NCBI GenBank assembly: GCA_026702755.1
Contig: JAPPBX010000120.1
Coordinates: 1-64,000, forward strand
DNA: 64,000 bases
Reading direction: 5' to 3'
Origin: Candidatus Poribacteria bacterium
GTDB taxonomy: Bacteria; Poribacteria; WGA-4E; WGA-3G
Both the position numbers and the translations under genes were made by a program. The notes under the pieces are model-generated. The model searched no databases and was not told the DNA's origin. It was given only the letters and a program-made list of their open reading frames with translations. Below, piece by piece: positions 16,459 to 24,597 of the stretch; positions within the stretch are counted from its first letter, which is position 1, and every line of letters starts with the position of its first letter.

Positions 16459-17325
16459 TTAGCTGCTCCTTGCTTGTAAGCGTGTGAGTTCCGCTTGGAG
16501 TCGTGCGTTCTCCGCTTCCGCCTCCTGTCGCGCGATGGCCTCCTGCTCTGCGCGTGTTTCTGCGGTTTCTGCGCGTGCTTCTGCGTTCTCTGCGCGTGTT
16601 TCTGCGGTTTCTGCGCGTGCTTCTGCGTTCTCTGCACGTGCTGACGCTAATTCCGCTTGTGCTAATGCTGACTCGGCAGGTGTCTGGAGCCAAGCATCAC
16701 CAACTGGATCGTAAATACCTAAACCCATAACATCGGCAGGGAAATCTAAATTCGGGACAGGGGAATGCAGCCAACGTCCCACATCACCAATATGGAAATC
16801 TAAATTCAGGGCAGGGGAATGCAGCCCACCATCCACATTTGCAGAAATTGGGACGTATACACCATCAACCAAGGTAAAACCCATCAGCGGCGATGGCAAA
16901 TATAACCCCTCTATGTCACATAAGAAGTAGTCTTGGATGCCCAATGAAGCATAAAGTTCCATCTTGTGCCCTAAGTCGTTTTGATATGTGTTTTTGCTGG
17001 AAAACTCCATCGCGAAATCGGGGACCTTGCCCTCTACCCAGACGAGATAGTTCCCTCGGGGTTTCTTGCCTAAGCCGAAGGCAACCAGCACATCGGGTGA
17101 AACCGATTTACGCGGGTCACCCTCCACATAATACATGAGTATATCGCCGGAGACATAAGCACCCGGATCTTGTTTGAAATATTCGTCAAAGACTTGTAAC
17201 GTCCGCATGAGGATTCGTCTGTGAAGATCGCTCACTGCCATCGGTTCTCCATCTTCTTCAGGGTAAAATATTGACGCGTCTGTAGGAGCAGAAGGGATGT
17301 GCTCCTCTTTTTCATGGATTGCCAT
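16459..17325 (-). CDS. Uma2-family (DUF820) nuclease-fold protein with coiled-coil tail
   Basis: A 288-aa protein from ATG 17325 (AAGGAG upstream; a 30-residue N-terminal extension is open but unlikely). Residues about 20-150 are the PD-(D/E)XK-like Uma2 fold: SPDVLVAFG, YLVWVEGKVPDFAMEFSSKNTY, DLGHKMELYASLGIQDYFLCD. A middle part repeats LHSP.(L/P)NLDF twice. The C-terminal 75 residues are an Ala/Glu/Arg coiled coil containing an exact 42-bp tandem duplication (ENAEARAETAETRA twice). These proteins are common in cyanobacteria and Poribacteria; their role is not established. It is coupled to a downstream PhyH gene. Confidence 0.8.
   Translation of the reverse strand: MAIHEKEEHIPSAPTDASIFYPEEDGEPMAVSDLHRRILMRTLQVFDEYFKQDPGAYVSGDILMYYVEGDPRKSVSPDVLVAFGLGKKPRGNYLVWVEGKVPDFAMEFSSKNTYQNDLGHKMELYASLGIQDYFLCDIEGLYLPSPLMGFTLVDGVYVPISANVDGGLHSPALNLDFHIGDVGRWLHSPVPNLDFPADVMGLGIYDPVGDAWLQTPAESALAQAELASARAENAEARAETAETRAENAEARAETAETRAEQEAIARQEAEAENARLQAELTRLQARSS
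16547..16630 (-). repeat. Two identical 42-bp tandem repeats in the Uma2 gene
   Basis: Bases 16547-16588 and 16589-16630 are identical and keep frame (14 codons each). A third diverged partial unit follows at 16631. This suggests recent slippage or unequal recombination in the coiled-coil part. Confidence 0.9.
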
Positions 17326-17402
17326 CGGTGTTTCTCCTTTTCCGTAAGATGCGTGAAAAACAGGTGTTAAGCGTTTAAATAAGGATTTATATTGCATTCT
17401 TA

Positions 17403-17431
17403 AGTATATCCACAAATCGCGATGTTGTCAA
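17403..17431 (-). promoter_or_regulatory. Sigma70-type promoter of the Uma2-PhyH unit
   Basis: Minus strand TTGACA (17431-17426), 17-bp spacer, TATACT (17408-17403), about 78 bp before ATG 17325. It faces away from the promoter at 17473. Confidence 0.7.
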
Positions 17432-17472
17432 ACAATTTATTACAATCACCGCCGCTGAACACGGCAACACAG

Positions 17473-17501
17473 TTGACATTTCGGTTAGAAAATGATACCC
17501 T
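17473..17501 (+). promoter_or_regulatory. Sigma70-type promoter of the dimethylformamidase-like gene
   Basis: TTGACA (17473-17478), 17-bp spacer, TACCCT (17496-17501), 22 bp before ATG 17524. Confidence 0.55.
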
Positions 17502-17523
17502 ATGCATCAAAGGAGGACGCATA

Positions 17524-18897
17524 ATGGCAACTTTAACGCAGACCGAAAACCAGATCAGACCGTTGTATATTGATGGATACACCCACCAACTCAGTTATGC
17601 ACCCGGTGAGGAGATTGCGTTCCATATCTCAACGAGTGCAGAAAATTACTCACTTGAGATTGCTCGTATCGGTGCGACGCGCGAGGTCGTTTGGCATCAA
17701 GATGGACTTCCCGGTGAAGCACAACCGATTCCCGCAGATGCGTCATCGCAGGGATGTGGATGGTCCCCTATCTTTACGCTTGAAGTCCCTGAAACATGGC
17801 AGAGCGGTTACTATGAAGGGACGCTCCGGGCAACAGACGGTGGGGGTGACGTTGTCTATCGGAACCATCGCACTGCTGAAAGCACGCTATTTTTTATTGT
17901 CCGTCCCGCGAAACCGGGAGAGAATACCCCAATACTACTTCAACTCTCTACCAATACCTATAACGCCTACAACAACTGGGGTGGCTTCAGTCTTTATGGG
18001 TATCATGGCGCAAGTAAGATACAGGGGAATCGCGTCTCGTTTGACCGACCCACTCGCGGCATCTTCAGTAATTGGGAATCCGCTTTTGTTGTCTGGGCGG
18101 AGCAGAACGGGTATACGCTTGATTACGCTGCGAACTCCGATTTAGAATTTCACCCTGAAATGTTGGAACATTACAAACTCGTCTTGAGTGTCGGGCATGA
18201 TGAATACTGGTCTGCTCCGATGCGCGATAGTCTTGAGGCGTTTATCGCAAATGGTGGGAACGCTGCCTTTTTTAGTGGAAATTCCGTCTGCTGGCAGGTC
18301 CGCTCTGAAGATAACGGCAGAGCACTCGTCTGCTGGAAACAGACCTACAATCAAGATCCAGTCTACAAGACTGATGATTATAGTACCCTCAGTACACTAT
18401 GGAGCCACTATCTGGTAGGTCGTCCTGAAAACGAACTGACTGGTGTCGGTTTCCTTCAAGGCGGTTATCACTTGAGTCATGGACAGTTTATGGATGGTGC
18501 CGGGGAATATACGGTCCATCGTCCAGAACATTGGGTATTTGAAGGAACAAACCTCGCGCGAAATGATGCCTTTGGTGGAGAAAATACCATTGTCGGCTAC
18601 GAATGCGACGGATGTGAGTGGACCCTTGTAGATGGCTTGCCGGTCCCGACCTATAACGACGGCACACCTGACAGTTTCACAATCCTTGCGACGGCTCCCG
18701 TCCGTTGGCATCCTGATGATTGTGAATGGTACGAACATTGGGAAAGAGGGAGAACCGGTGCCGCAACGATGGGTATCTATACACAAGGTGGGACCGTCTT
18801 TACGGCTGCCACAACCGACTGGTCGCACGGGTTAGCCGGTGGTGATCCCATGGTTGAACGCATCACGCATAATATTCTTCGCCGACTTTCAGTATAA
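17524..18897 (+). CDS. N,N-dimethylformamidase large-subunit-like protein
   Basis: A 457-aa protein, start ATG 17524 with AAGGAGG upstream. An N-terminal Ig-like domain (about 18-130: IDGYTHQLSYAPGEEIAFHIS) precedes a flavodoxin/glutaminase-like alpha/beta domain with YNAYNNWGG, LVLSVGHDEYWS and FFSGNSVCWQVR. This layout resembles the beta (large) subunit of N,N-dimethylformamidase and related DUF proteins. No small alpha subunit gene is adjacent, so amidase activity is doubtful. A related carbohydrate-binding role is possible. No signal peptide is seen. It ends 18 nt from the convergent permease gene. Confidence 0.65.
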   Translation: MATLTQTENQIRPLYIDGYTHQLSYAPGEEIAFHISTSAENYSLEIARIGATREVVWHQDGLPGEAQPIPADASSQGCGWSPIFTLEVPETWQSGYYEGTLRATDGGGDVVYRNHRTAESTLFFIVRPAKPGENTPILLQLSTNTYNAYNNWGGFSLYGYHGASKIQGNRVSFDRPTRGIFSNWESAFVVWAEQNGYTLDYAANSDLEFHPEMLEHYKLVLSVGHDEYWSAPMRDSLEAFIANGGNAAFFSGNSVCWQVRSEDNGRALVCWKQTYNQDPVYKTDDYSTLSTLWSHYLVGRPENELTGVGFLQGGYHLSHGQFMDGAGEYTVHRPEHWVFEGTNLARNDAFGGENTIVGYECDGCEWTLVDGLPVPTYNDGTPDSFTILATAPVRWHPDDCEWYEHWERGRTGAATMGIYTQGGTVFTAATTDWSHGLAGGDPMVERITHNILRRLSV

Positions 18898-18915
18898 GCA
18901 CGCGTGTTGTTGAGT

Positions 18916-20364
18916 TTATATCTCTTTGCGCTGAAATAAGACATGTGCCGCCGCAAATAACGCTATAAAAAAGAGCAACAACAGCGTCACGTCCAGGATC
19001 GCGCCTTTGAATGCTTCTCCTAAACGTACTTGATCCTGAAATTTGGGAACGCTTTCAAAAGAGACGGGTTTATCAGACATACCTTCCCTGACGAAAGGAA
19101 CGTGTGGACTGTCTGGATCCGCGCGATCGGCAGAGATGAGAAAATCATTGAAGGCATCGGCATAACGCTCGACGTTTTCTAAGAAATTCAGATGTCTTTG
19201 AAACCCCGTTCCGGCGAGAGATTCAATCGCGTATTGGGCAATTGCTGTCGGTGAGATACGATTGAACTCTCTCGCAATCTGAATCTGGTTTATTTGTGCG
19301 TTTAAGTATGCTCTGTGTAATTTTGCGCTTTCTCTTGCCTCCTCGTTTAGAAACTCAGCCCAGAGTAGTGTTGCGGGTGTCGGTGGACGTTCACGCGTAG
19401 GAGCTTCATCTTCTAATCCGCGTGCTATGTAGCGTTCTTGGAGTCCACTACGTCTGAAATATACTGGGCTCGGACCCCGACGGATTGATGGCTGGTTCAA
19501 CCCACTCATGATTGTGCCAAGCATTGACGGCACGAGAATAACCCAAATTACCCATATCAGTAGCAGAATTACAAGGCTTGTTGAAGCGTTATTAACGAGC
19601 GTGGATATGAGAAACCCTAAGGCGATAAAGACAGAGATATACATTAAACCCACGACGAAAATACCGCTGATTCTGCTCCATTCTTGGGCATTGAGTTGAA
19701 GCGTTCCAGAGAGATATAGTAACAGGAGATTAATCAACACACCGCTCATAAAAACAGTACCGAGACTAATAAGACAGCTTAAAAATTTACCAGTGAGTAC
19801 CGTCCGACGCGCAACAGAATTGGATAACGTTAATCGGAGGGTACCATGTTCCACTTCACCAGAAATCGCGTCAAATGTAAAGACGAGCGCGAGAAAACTT
19901 AGAACATTGGAGATAATGAGAATCCAGTCGATTTTTAAGAACACCGGGAAAATATCTTTCGCTTTTATGGGTGGGAATCCACTATATTTCAGTCGCCAGA
20001 TACCGGAGACGTTGTAGGTGTTCCCGTTTATAACCGGGTTCCTTCCCCATCCTGCGCTTTTTCCTGATGCGAATTTCGGCAGATTATTTTCACTGCCGTG
20101 TGCACAGAAAGAGAGTGGTGAAGGTTTCTTGTGAAGTTCACCCGGACCATTCAAAACGAGTTTATAGAGGTTACTGCTGTTCTGCTCAAGTCTTGCTGAG
20201 TAAGCTGAAACCTTCCGTCCATATTCTACTTGGCGTGTTTTATATTCGTCAATGTGCCCTACGGCGTTAACGAGCATTAGAAAAACTATGAGCAGCATCG
20301 CGAGTGCGAAACGGAGGCTGTTTACTTGCTCAAATAATTCTCGTTTCACAATATGCCAGAGCAT
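18916..20364 (-). CDS. ABC-2 type transporter permease (second of a pair)
   Basis: A 482-aa membrane protein. One N-terminal helix (about 18-36) is followed by a ~130-residue extracytoplasmic part, then five or so helices (about 145-290, DAISGEVEHGTLRLTLSN between them) and a long loop before a final helix at the C-terminus. The EVEHGTLRLTLS motif is typical of ABC-type permeases of the NosY/DUF3526 type. It begins 1 nt after the stop of a paralogous permease gene. No ATP-binding subunit lies nearby, so the ATPase must be encoded elsewhere. Confidence 0.8.
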   Translation of the reverse strand: MLWHIVKRELFEQVNSLRFALAMLLIVFLMLVNAVGHIDEYKTRQVEYGRKVSAYSARLEQNSSNLYKLVLNGPGELHKKPSPLSFCAHGSENNLPKFASGKSAGWGRNPVINGNTYNVSGIWRLKYSGFPPIKAKDIFPVFLKIDWILIISNVLSFLALVFTFDAISGEVEHGTLRLTLSNSVARRTVLTGKFLSCLISLGTVFMSGVLINLLLLYLSGTLQLNAQEWSRISGIFVVGLMYISVFIALGFLISTLVNNASTSLVILLLIWVIWVILVPSMLGTIMSGLNQPSIRRGPSPVYFRRSGLQERYIARGLEDEAPTRERPPTPATLLWAEFLNEEARESAKLHRAYLNAQINQIQIAREFNRISPTAIAQYAIESLAGTGFQRHLNFLENVERYADAFNDFLISADRADPDSPHVPFVREGMSDKPVSFESVPKFQDQVRLGEAFKGAILDVTLLLLFFIALFAAAHVLFQRKEI

Positions 20365-20365
20365 C

Positions 20366-21841
20366 TCAGACCTCCTGCCGACTGAAAACCGCGAAGGTAA
20401 TCATAAATAGCATTGGATTCAAAAGGAACAGTAGAAATAGGTCGCGGAGTGCCCGGTTCCTGGTATCCTCAAATACACTCGGTGGTTGATAAGAGAATCG
20501 TGGGACATCATCCCATCGGACGACCCCTTTATCACTCGCAAACCATTGCCGTGAACCGAACGCCTTTTTATCGTAGAAATAGTCCAATATTGTTTCCCGA
20601 TAGTGTCGTCCTGCTTCAAAAAAGTCTTGCATTCTCGCCAACCCTGTACCTGCCCACGCTTCTGTTGAGAGGTGATATAAGCCTGCCGGTGAAAATCGGA
20701 GCGCGTTTCGGGCGATACTTGATTTACGAATATAGGTTTCAGAAAAGGCTTTCTCGCGTATCCGCCAGACTATGCCAGCAGTCCGAATCCGACCGGATGT
20801 TAGTTCTTGGAAATAGGCTTTAACAGTGGGGACATAGATCTCCGATGCATCTGGGATGAACGTAATATTTTTCTTTAAATGCGTGTAACTGGAACTCCCA
20901 GCACCTGACTCGCTGCCCTTTAGTAACGACGGGTTCTTAAACGGATCCCCAGGTGCTTTTTCATTCCAGTAAAATTGTTCCAGGATCTGTTCAATTGCTT
21001 GATCCGCTTGTCTTACCCTCTCTTCCGTATCAATGAAGCGATTGACGAGGAACAGACTTACATTTGGATAGAGCAGGGTCAACGCCACCCAAATAAACAT
21101 TGAAACGATAAGGGAGGTCGCTGTGCGGTGAATCACGCTGGAGATAAACAATCCGATGAGATAGAACGTAGAGGTATAGATGACTGTTGTGAGAAGGATA
21201 CCGCCAATCCGGAGGAAGTCATCCGCATCATAATGAATGGCATTAGATTGTAGTTGCACCAGCAATGCTAACAGGAAACTTATCAGTAATGGAAGGGTCA
21301 GGCATAGCATGGCACCTAAATACTTTGACAATACAATCAATCCGCGTCCGACCGGGTTGACAAGGATTAGACGTAAGGTGCCATTCTCGCGGTCGCCAGC
21401 GATTGCATCGTACGCGAAAACCAGAGCGAGAAGGCTAAAAAGGATTTGAAAGACGGATACCAAATCTATATCGGAAAGCAGATAGCGGAAAGGGTTACTG
21501 AAGCCTGTGTGACGACTGACATTACCCCATAAGAATGGGACCTCTCCAATCTTGATTTGGAGCGAGTTTTTCACCCGCTTGTCAAGTCCCTGATTAAAAA
21601 GGCTCAGTGGGTTGGGGGCTCTGTCGAGGGACGGCATGAAAGATGAATACGTTCTTCCGCTAAAGTTACCTTCTTGGTGTTTTTGGAAATCTTCATTATA
21701 ACTCGCGAGTCTCCGCTCATAATTGTCCGTTAAGACGATGCTCCCCGCAAGCACAAGAGACATAGATGCAATAACCGTAACCAAAAAGCGGAACGTCATT
21801 AAATTCATTAAGAGTTCATGTCGAATCAGCGTCCAAAGCAT
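20366..21841 (-). CDS. ABC-2 type transporter permease (first of a pair)
   Basis: A 491-aa membrane protein from ATG 21841 (CGGAGAAT upstream). Same architecture as the next gene: MLWTLIRHELL start, first helix at about 20-38, large extracytoplasmic loop, DAIAGDRENGTLRLILVNP between helices, four to five further helices and a last helix at the C-terminus (DLFLLFLLNPMLFMITFAVF). The two genes probably form a heterodimeric permease. Substrate unknown. Confidence 0.8.
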   Translation of the reverse strand: MLWTLIRHELLMNLMTFRFLVTVIASMSLVLAGSIVLTDNYERRLASYNEDFQKHQEGNFSGRTYSSFMPSLDRAPNPLSLFNQGLDKRVKNSLQIKIGEVPFLWGNVSRHTGFSNPFRYLLSDIDLVSVFQILFSLLALVFAYDAIAGDRENGTLRLILVNPVGRGLIVLSKYLGAMLCLTLPLLISFLLALLVQLQSNAIHYDADDFLRIGGILLTTVIYTSTFYLIGLFISSVIHRTATSLIVSMFIWVALTLLYPNVSLFLVNRFIDTEERVRQADQAIEQILEQFYWNEKAPGDPFKNPSLLKGSESGAGSSSYTHLKKNITFIPDASEIYVPTVKAYFQELTSGRIRTAGIVWRIREKAFSETYIRKSSIARNALRFSPAGLYHLSTEAWAGTGLARMQDFFEAGRHYRETILDYFYDKKAFGSRQWFASDKGVVRWDDVPRFSYQPPSVFEDTRNRALRDLFLLFLLNPMLFMITFAVFSRQEV

Positions 21842-21931
21842 TGGGTATATTCTCCGTACGATACAACTTTCACCTATACATCTGCTTGGATGCACTTTTC
21901 AAGCGTTTAGCGGAATTAGGGTTGGAGGGTC

Positions 21932-21953
21932 GGGATTCGGAGATCCCTCCTAC
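21932..21953 (+). repeat. REP-like palindrome, copy 3
   Basis: GGGAT-TCGGAG-ATCCC then TCCTAC. The perfect stem differs from the GCGAT/ATCGC stem of copies 2 and 4 by a compensating base-pair change. Confidence 0.7.
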
Positions 21954-22002
21954 AAATGTGTTGCCAATTGTATGATGACGTGCTATCCTATGTAACATGG
22001 AT

Positions 22003-22122
22003 AGGACTTACGCATTCCTCTTAAAGTCCCCCTGATAAGGGGGATTTAGGGGGTTAAAAATACAGAAATTACCGATTTTTTGCGTCTGAATGTCCGATAC
22101 TTTCTCAATTTGCGTAAGTCCT
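22003..22122. mobile_element. MITE with perfect 12-bp terminal inverted repeats
   Basis: Ends are AGGACTTACGCA (22003-22014) and TGCGTAAGTCCT (22111-22122), exact inverted repeats, 120 bp in total. Inside lies TAAAGTCCCCCTGATAAGGG and following, shared with the degenerate copy at 2784-2904. No open frame fits inside. No clear target-site duplication is seen. Confidence 0.75.
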
Positions 22123-22176
22123 GATGGAAAAGGAAACGCTAATCCTTCAGCAACGTCAATAGGAGATTTGAACGTC

Positions 22177-22986
22177 ATGCAAAAGGTTGCTGTTATCACT
22201 GGCGCAGCAAGCGGCATCGGGCGCGGACTGGCGGAACGGTTCGCAGCAGAAGGTATGAGGGTCGTCATCGCTGATGTTGAAGACCAAGCGTTAGCCGAAC
22301 TTGAAGCGGACTTAAAAACTAACGGGGCAACTGTTCTCACCGTCAGGACGGATGTCTCAAACGCCGCCGAGGTCGAAAACCTTGCGGTGCAAACGCTGGA
22401 CACTTTCGGCGCGGTGCATATCCTCTGCAACAATGCTGGTGTTGTCTGTAGTCGTCCTATCTGGGAGCATACCCTTGCCGATTGGGAATGGGTGTTGGGC
22501 GTTAACCTGTGGGGCGTAATTCACGGTATCCGGGCATTTGTGCCACGTATGCTTACACAAGGGGACGCGTGCCATATCGTAAATACGGCTTCTATTTTGG
22601 GGTTGGTAGGTGGGAGCGGCGAAGGCATCTATAAGGTAAGCAAACATGGTGTCGTCGCGCTTTCCGAAACCCTCGCCGATGAATTGGCACAGAAAGGTGC
22701 TAATATTCAGGTACATGTACTTTGCCCGGGATGGGTCCGCACAGGTATTCTGGATTCCGCCCGAAACCGTCCGGACACATTACAAAATCCAAAAGTGGAA
22801 ACGCTCCCACGTCAAGAAACCATCGGTGGTTCTCGAAACGTCCGCGCCGAGATGGAGGCGGGGATGTCCCCCGCAGAAGTAGCCGAGCATGTCTATAACG
22901 CTATCCAGAACAGCACCTTCTATATTCACACACATCCTGAGCACAAAGCATGGATTCGCCAGCGTATGGAGCGTATTCTTGCATAG
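22177..22986 (+). CDS. Short-chain dehydrogenase/reductase (SDR)
   Basis: A 269-aa classical SDR. Start ATG 22177, because the cofactor motif begins at residue 8 (ITGAASGIG) and AGGAG lies upstream; a longer frame from 22090 runs through the MITE and is unlikely. NNAG is present, and the catalytic triad is S139, Y152 and K156 (Y-KVS-K). It reduces or oxidises an alcohol/ketone with NAD(P). The D in VVIADVE after beta-2 suggests NAD preference. Substrate unknown. It stands alone. Confidence 0.85.
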   Translation: MQKVAVITGAASGIGRGLAERFAAEGMRVVIADVEDQALAELEADLKTNGATVLTVRTDVSNAAEVENLAVQTLDTFGAVHILCNNAGVVCSRPIWEHTLADWEWVLGVNLWGVIHGIRAFVPRMLTQGDACHIVNTASILGLVGGSGEGIYKVSKHGVVALSETLADELAQKGANIQVHVLCPGWVRTGILDSARNRPDTLQNPKVETLPRQETIGGSRNVRAEMEAGMSPAEVAEHVYNAIQNSTFYIHTHPEHKAWIRQRMERILA

Positions 22987-23065
22987 TTTCTGCGTTAAAA
23001 TATAGAAAGTAAAATGTCTCTTTTTTCTTGACAAAAAAGTGGAAGAGGTGTGAAATATTAAAAGA

Positions 23066-23085
23066 GGGGCGATGTGGGTCGCCCC
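23066..23085. other. Hairpin downstream of the SDR gene
   Basis: GGGGCGA-TGTGGG-TCGCCCC, a perfect 7-bp stem about 80 nt after the SDR stop. No T-tract follows on the plus strand, so it is not a standard terminator. It may stabilise the 3' end or be a small repeat. Confidence 0.4.
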
Positions 23086-23187
23086 ATACCAACCAAATGA
23101 ACTGAGTAAATTTGGTCATTTTGTGTCGGCATTCTTATTTTAAACTGCTCGCCATAAAATGTCAACCCAATTTTTATGGAGGAAAAA

Positions 23188-23967
23188 ATGGCGATAAAAG
23201 ACGGATTTTTCGTTGCGGATTGCGTTGAATTTATGAGTCGTATGGATGAAGGAGTCGTTGATTTGACTGTGACTTCTCCGCCTTACGATAATTTACGGGA
23301 TTATAAAGGTTATTCGTTTGATTTTGAGAATATTGCAAGGCAGTTGTATAGGGTGACAAAGTCGGGTGGAATTATTGTTTGGGTAGTTGGCGATAAAATT
23401 AAAAAAGGTCGCTCACTTACCAGTTTCCGGCAAGGTCTGTTTTTCCAAGAAATTGGTTTCCAAATGCACGACGTTATGATTTATCAGAAGAAAAACACGC
23501 CTTTTATGCGAAGTAATGCCTACACGAACTGCTATGAATTTATGTTCGTGTTATCAAAAGGGAGGCCAAATACCTTTAATCCGTTAAAGGTCGAAACAGC
23601 CAGACATGGACCAGAAATGCTTGTCTATAACAAAAAATCTGATGGTATAAACAAAAAGACGCTCAAGGAGCTGAAAAAGGAAAAGACACGTACTAACATT
23701 TGGTCCTATGCTGTCGGTCTTGGAGGCACTACAAGCGATAGGATAGCTTTCAAACATCCAGCCGTTTTCCCCGAAGGGTTAGCGGAAGATCACATTTTGT
23801 CTTGGACAAATCCAGGAGATCTTGTGTTTGACCCTATGTGTGGAAGTGGCACAACAGGAAAAATGGCACTCATACACAGACGCAGATTTATGGGGGTTGA
23901 CATTTCCGAAGAGTACATTGCCATCGCAAAAAAACGTATAGAAGCACTAAACTTAGAAATGCTATGA
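23188..23967 (+). CDS. DNA methyltransferase (N4-cytosine or N6-adenine, beta class)
   Basis: A 259-aa protein from ATG 23188. GGAGG sits 5-6 nt upstream and itself lies in the longer frame from 23176. Motif IV T29-S-P-P-Y33 comes before motif I D215-PMCGSGTT, the beta-class order. The middle region (about 90-190: FMRSNAYTNCYEFMFVLSKG, TNIWSYAVG) would carry target recognition. TSPPY points to an N4-cytosine or N6-adenine enzyme. Its last 4 bases (ATGA) overlap the start of an HNH protein gene, which suggests a type II restriction-modification pair. Base composition here looks more AT-rich than the neighbours, compatible with recent acquisition. Confidence 0.85.
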   Translation: MAIKDGFFVADCVEFMSRMDEGVVDLTVTSPPYDNLRDYKGYSFDFENIARQLYRVTKSGGIIVWVVGDKIKKGRSLTSFRQGLFFQEIGFQMHDVMIYQKKNTPFMRSNAYTNCYEFMFVLSKGRPNTFNPLKVETARHGPEMLVYNKKSDGINKKTLKELKKEKTRTNIWSYAVGLGGTTSDRIAFKHPAVFPEGLAEDHILSWTNPGDLVFDPMCGSGTTGKMALIHRRRFMGVDISEEYIAIAKKRIEALNLEML

Positions 23968-24560
23968 AAATAGATGATTTTGTTATTGCAACACAACCTA
24001 TCAATGGAATTGTTGTGAATTCCGTTGGGATAATCAATTCAATTTGTGAAAAAGGTGTACAGGTCTATTTCATTGGGAGAAATGAGGTCGTAATAGCACC
24101 ATTTAATTCTCTTCAAGTTATAAATATTGGTGAAACTGGAGAGGAGTACTCGGTCAAAATTTGCAACGTCTGTCACATTCTCAAACCAAAAGATGAGTTT
24201 GACAGAAATCAAACCAATGCCAGCGGAAGACCTACCACACGCCCAAGTTGTAAAAACTGTCGGAAAGTTATTGAGGGAGAAAAAATGCCGACATCAGAGC
24301 GGAGGAAGATGAATGCAAGACGACCGTCGGATCAAACGGTTTTTATATGCCCCATCTGTGAGAAACGGACAATTGTAGACGTAACTGCAAAGATTGTTGC
24401 TGATCACGACCACGACACAGGAGAAGGACGCGAGTGGATCTGTGATAGTTGCAACACCGGTTTAGGTAGATTCAAAGACAACATTGCGATTTTAGAAACG
24501 GCTATTGAATATCTGAAACGTTTTGAAGACGATGAATCAGAGGATTCGGATTCACAATAA
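23964..24560 (+). CDS. HNH / endonuclease VII-like nuclease, candidate restriction enzyme
   Basis: A 198-aa protein in three parts. Residues 1-60 are a small beta-rich domain (DDFVIATQPINGIVV, VQVYFIGRNEVVIAPF) that looks SH3-like. Then comes a four-Cys zinc ribbon C67-x2-C70 ... C96-x2-C99. The HNH/recombination endonuclease VII-type core has C129-x2-C132, D147-H148-D149-H150 and C160-DSC163-N164-TGLGRFKDN. The core would cut DNA with one metal ion, H148/N164 being likely catalytic. It overlaps the methyltransferase by 4 nt (ATGA), so the two are co-translated. A phage-type HNH is an alternative reading, but the tight coupling favours a restriction enzyme. Confidence 0.75.
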   Translation: MKIDDFVIATQPINGIVVNSVGIINSICEKGVQVYFIGRNEVVIAPFNSLQVINIGETGEEYSVKICNVCHILKPKDEFDRNQTNASGRPTTRPSCKNCRKVIEGEKMPTSERRKMNARRPSDQTVFICPICEKRTIVDVTAKIVADHDHDTGEGREWICDSCNTGLGRFKDNIAILETAIEYLKRFEDDESEDSDSQ

Positions 24561-24597
24561 AGTGTAGAGTTATTATCTTTTGGAGGGAATCTATATT

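Larger units (their letters stand above)
21842..22176. other. 335-bp intergenic region with REP-like element and MITE
   Basis: No gene is seen. It separates the divergent permease pair and the SDR gene, and holds a REP-like palindrome (21932-21953) and a ~120-bp MITE (22003-22122). The SDR ribosome site (ATAGGAGATTTG) follows 40 bp after the MITE. Confidence 0.65.

Noticed and set aside
22090-22176. Longer start for the SDR
   Set aside because: The extra 29 codons run through the MITE, and the normal SDR start with a good ribosome site lies at 22177.
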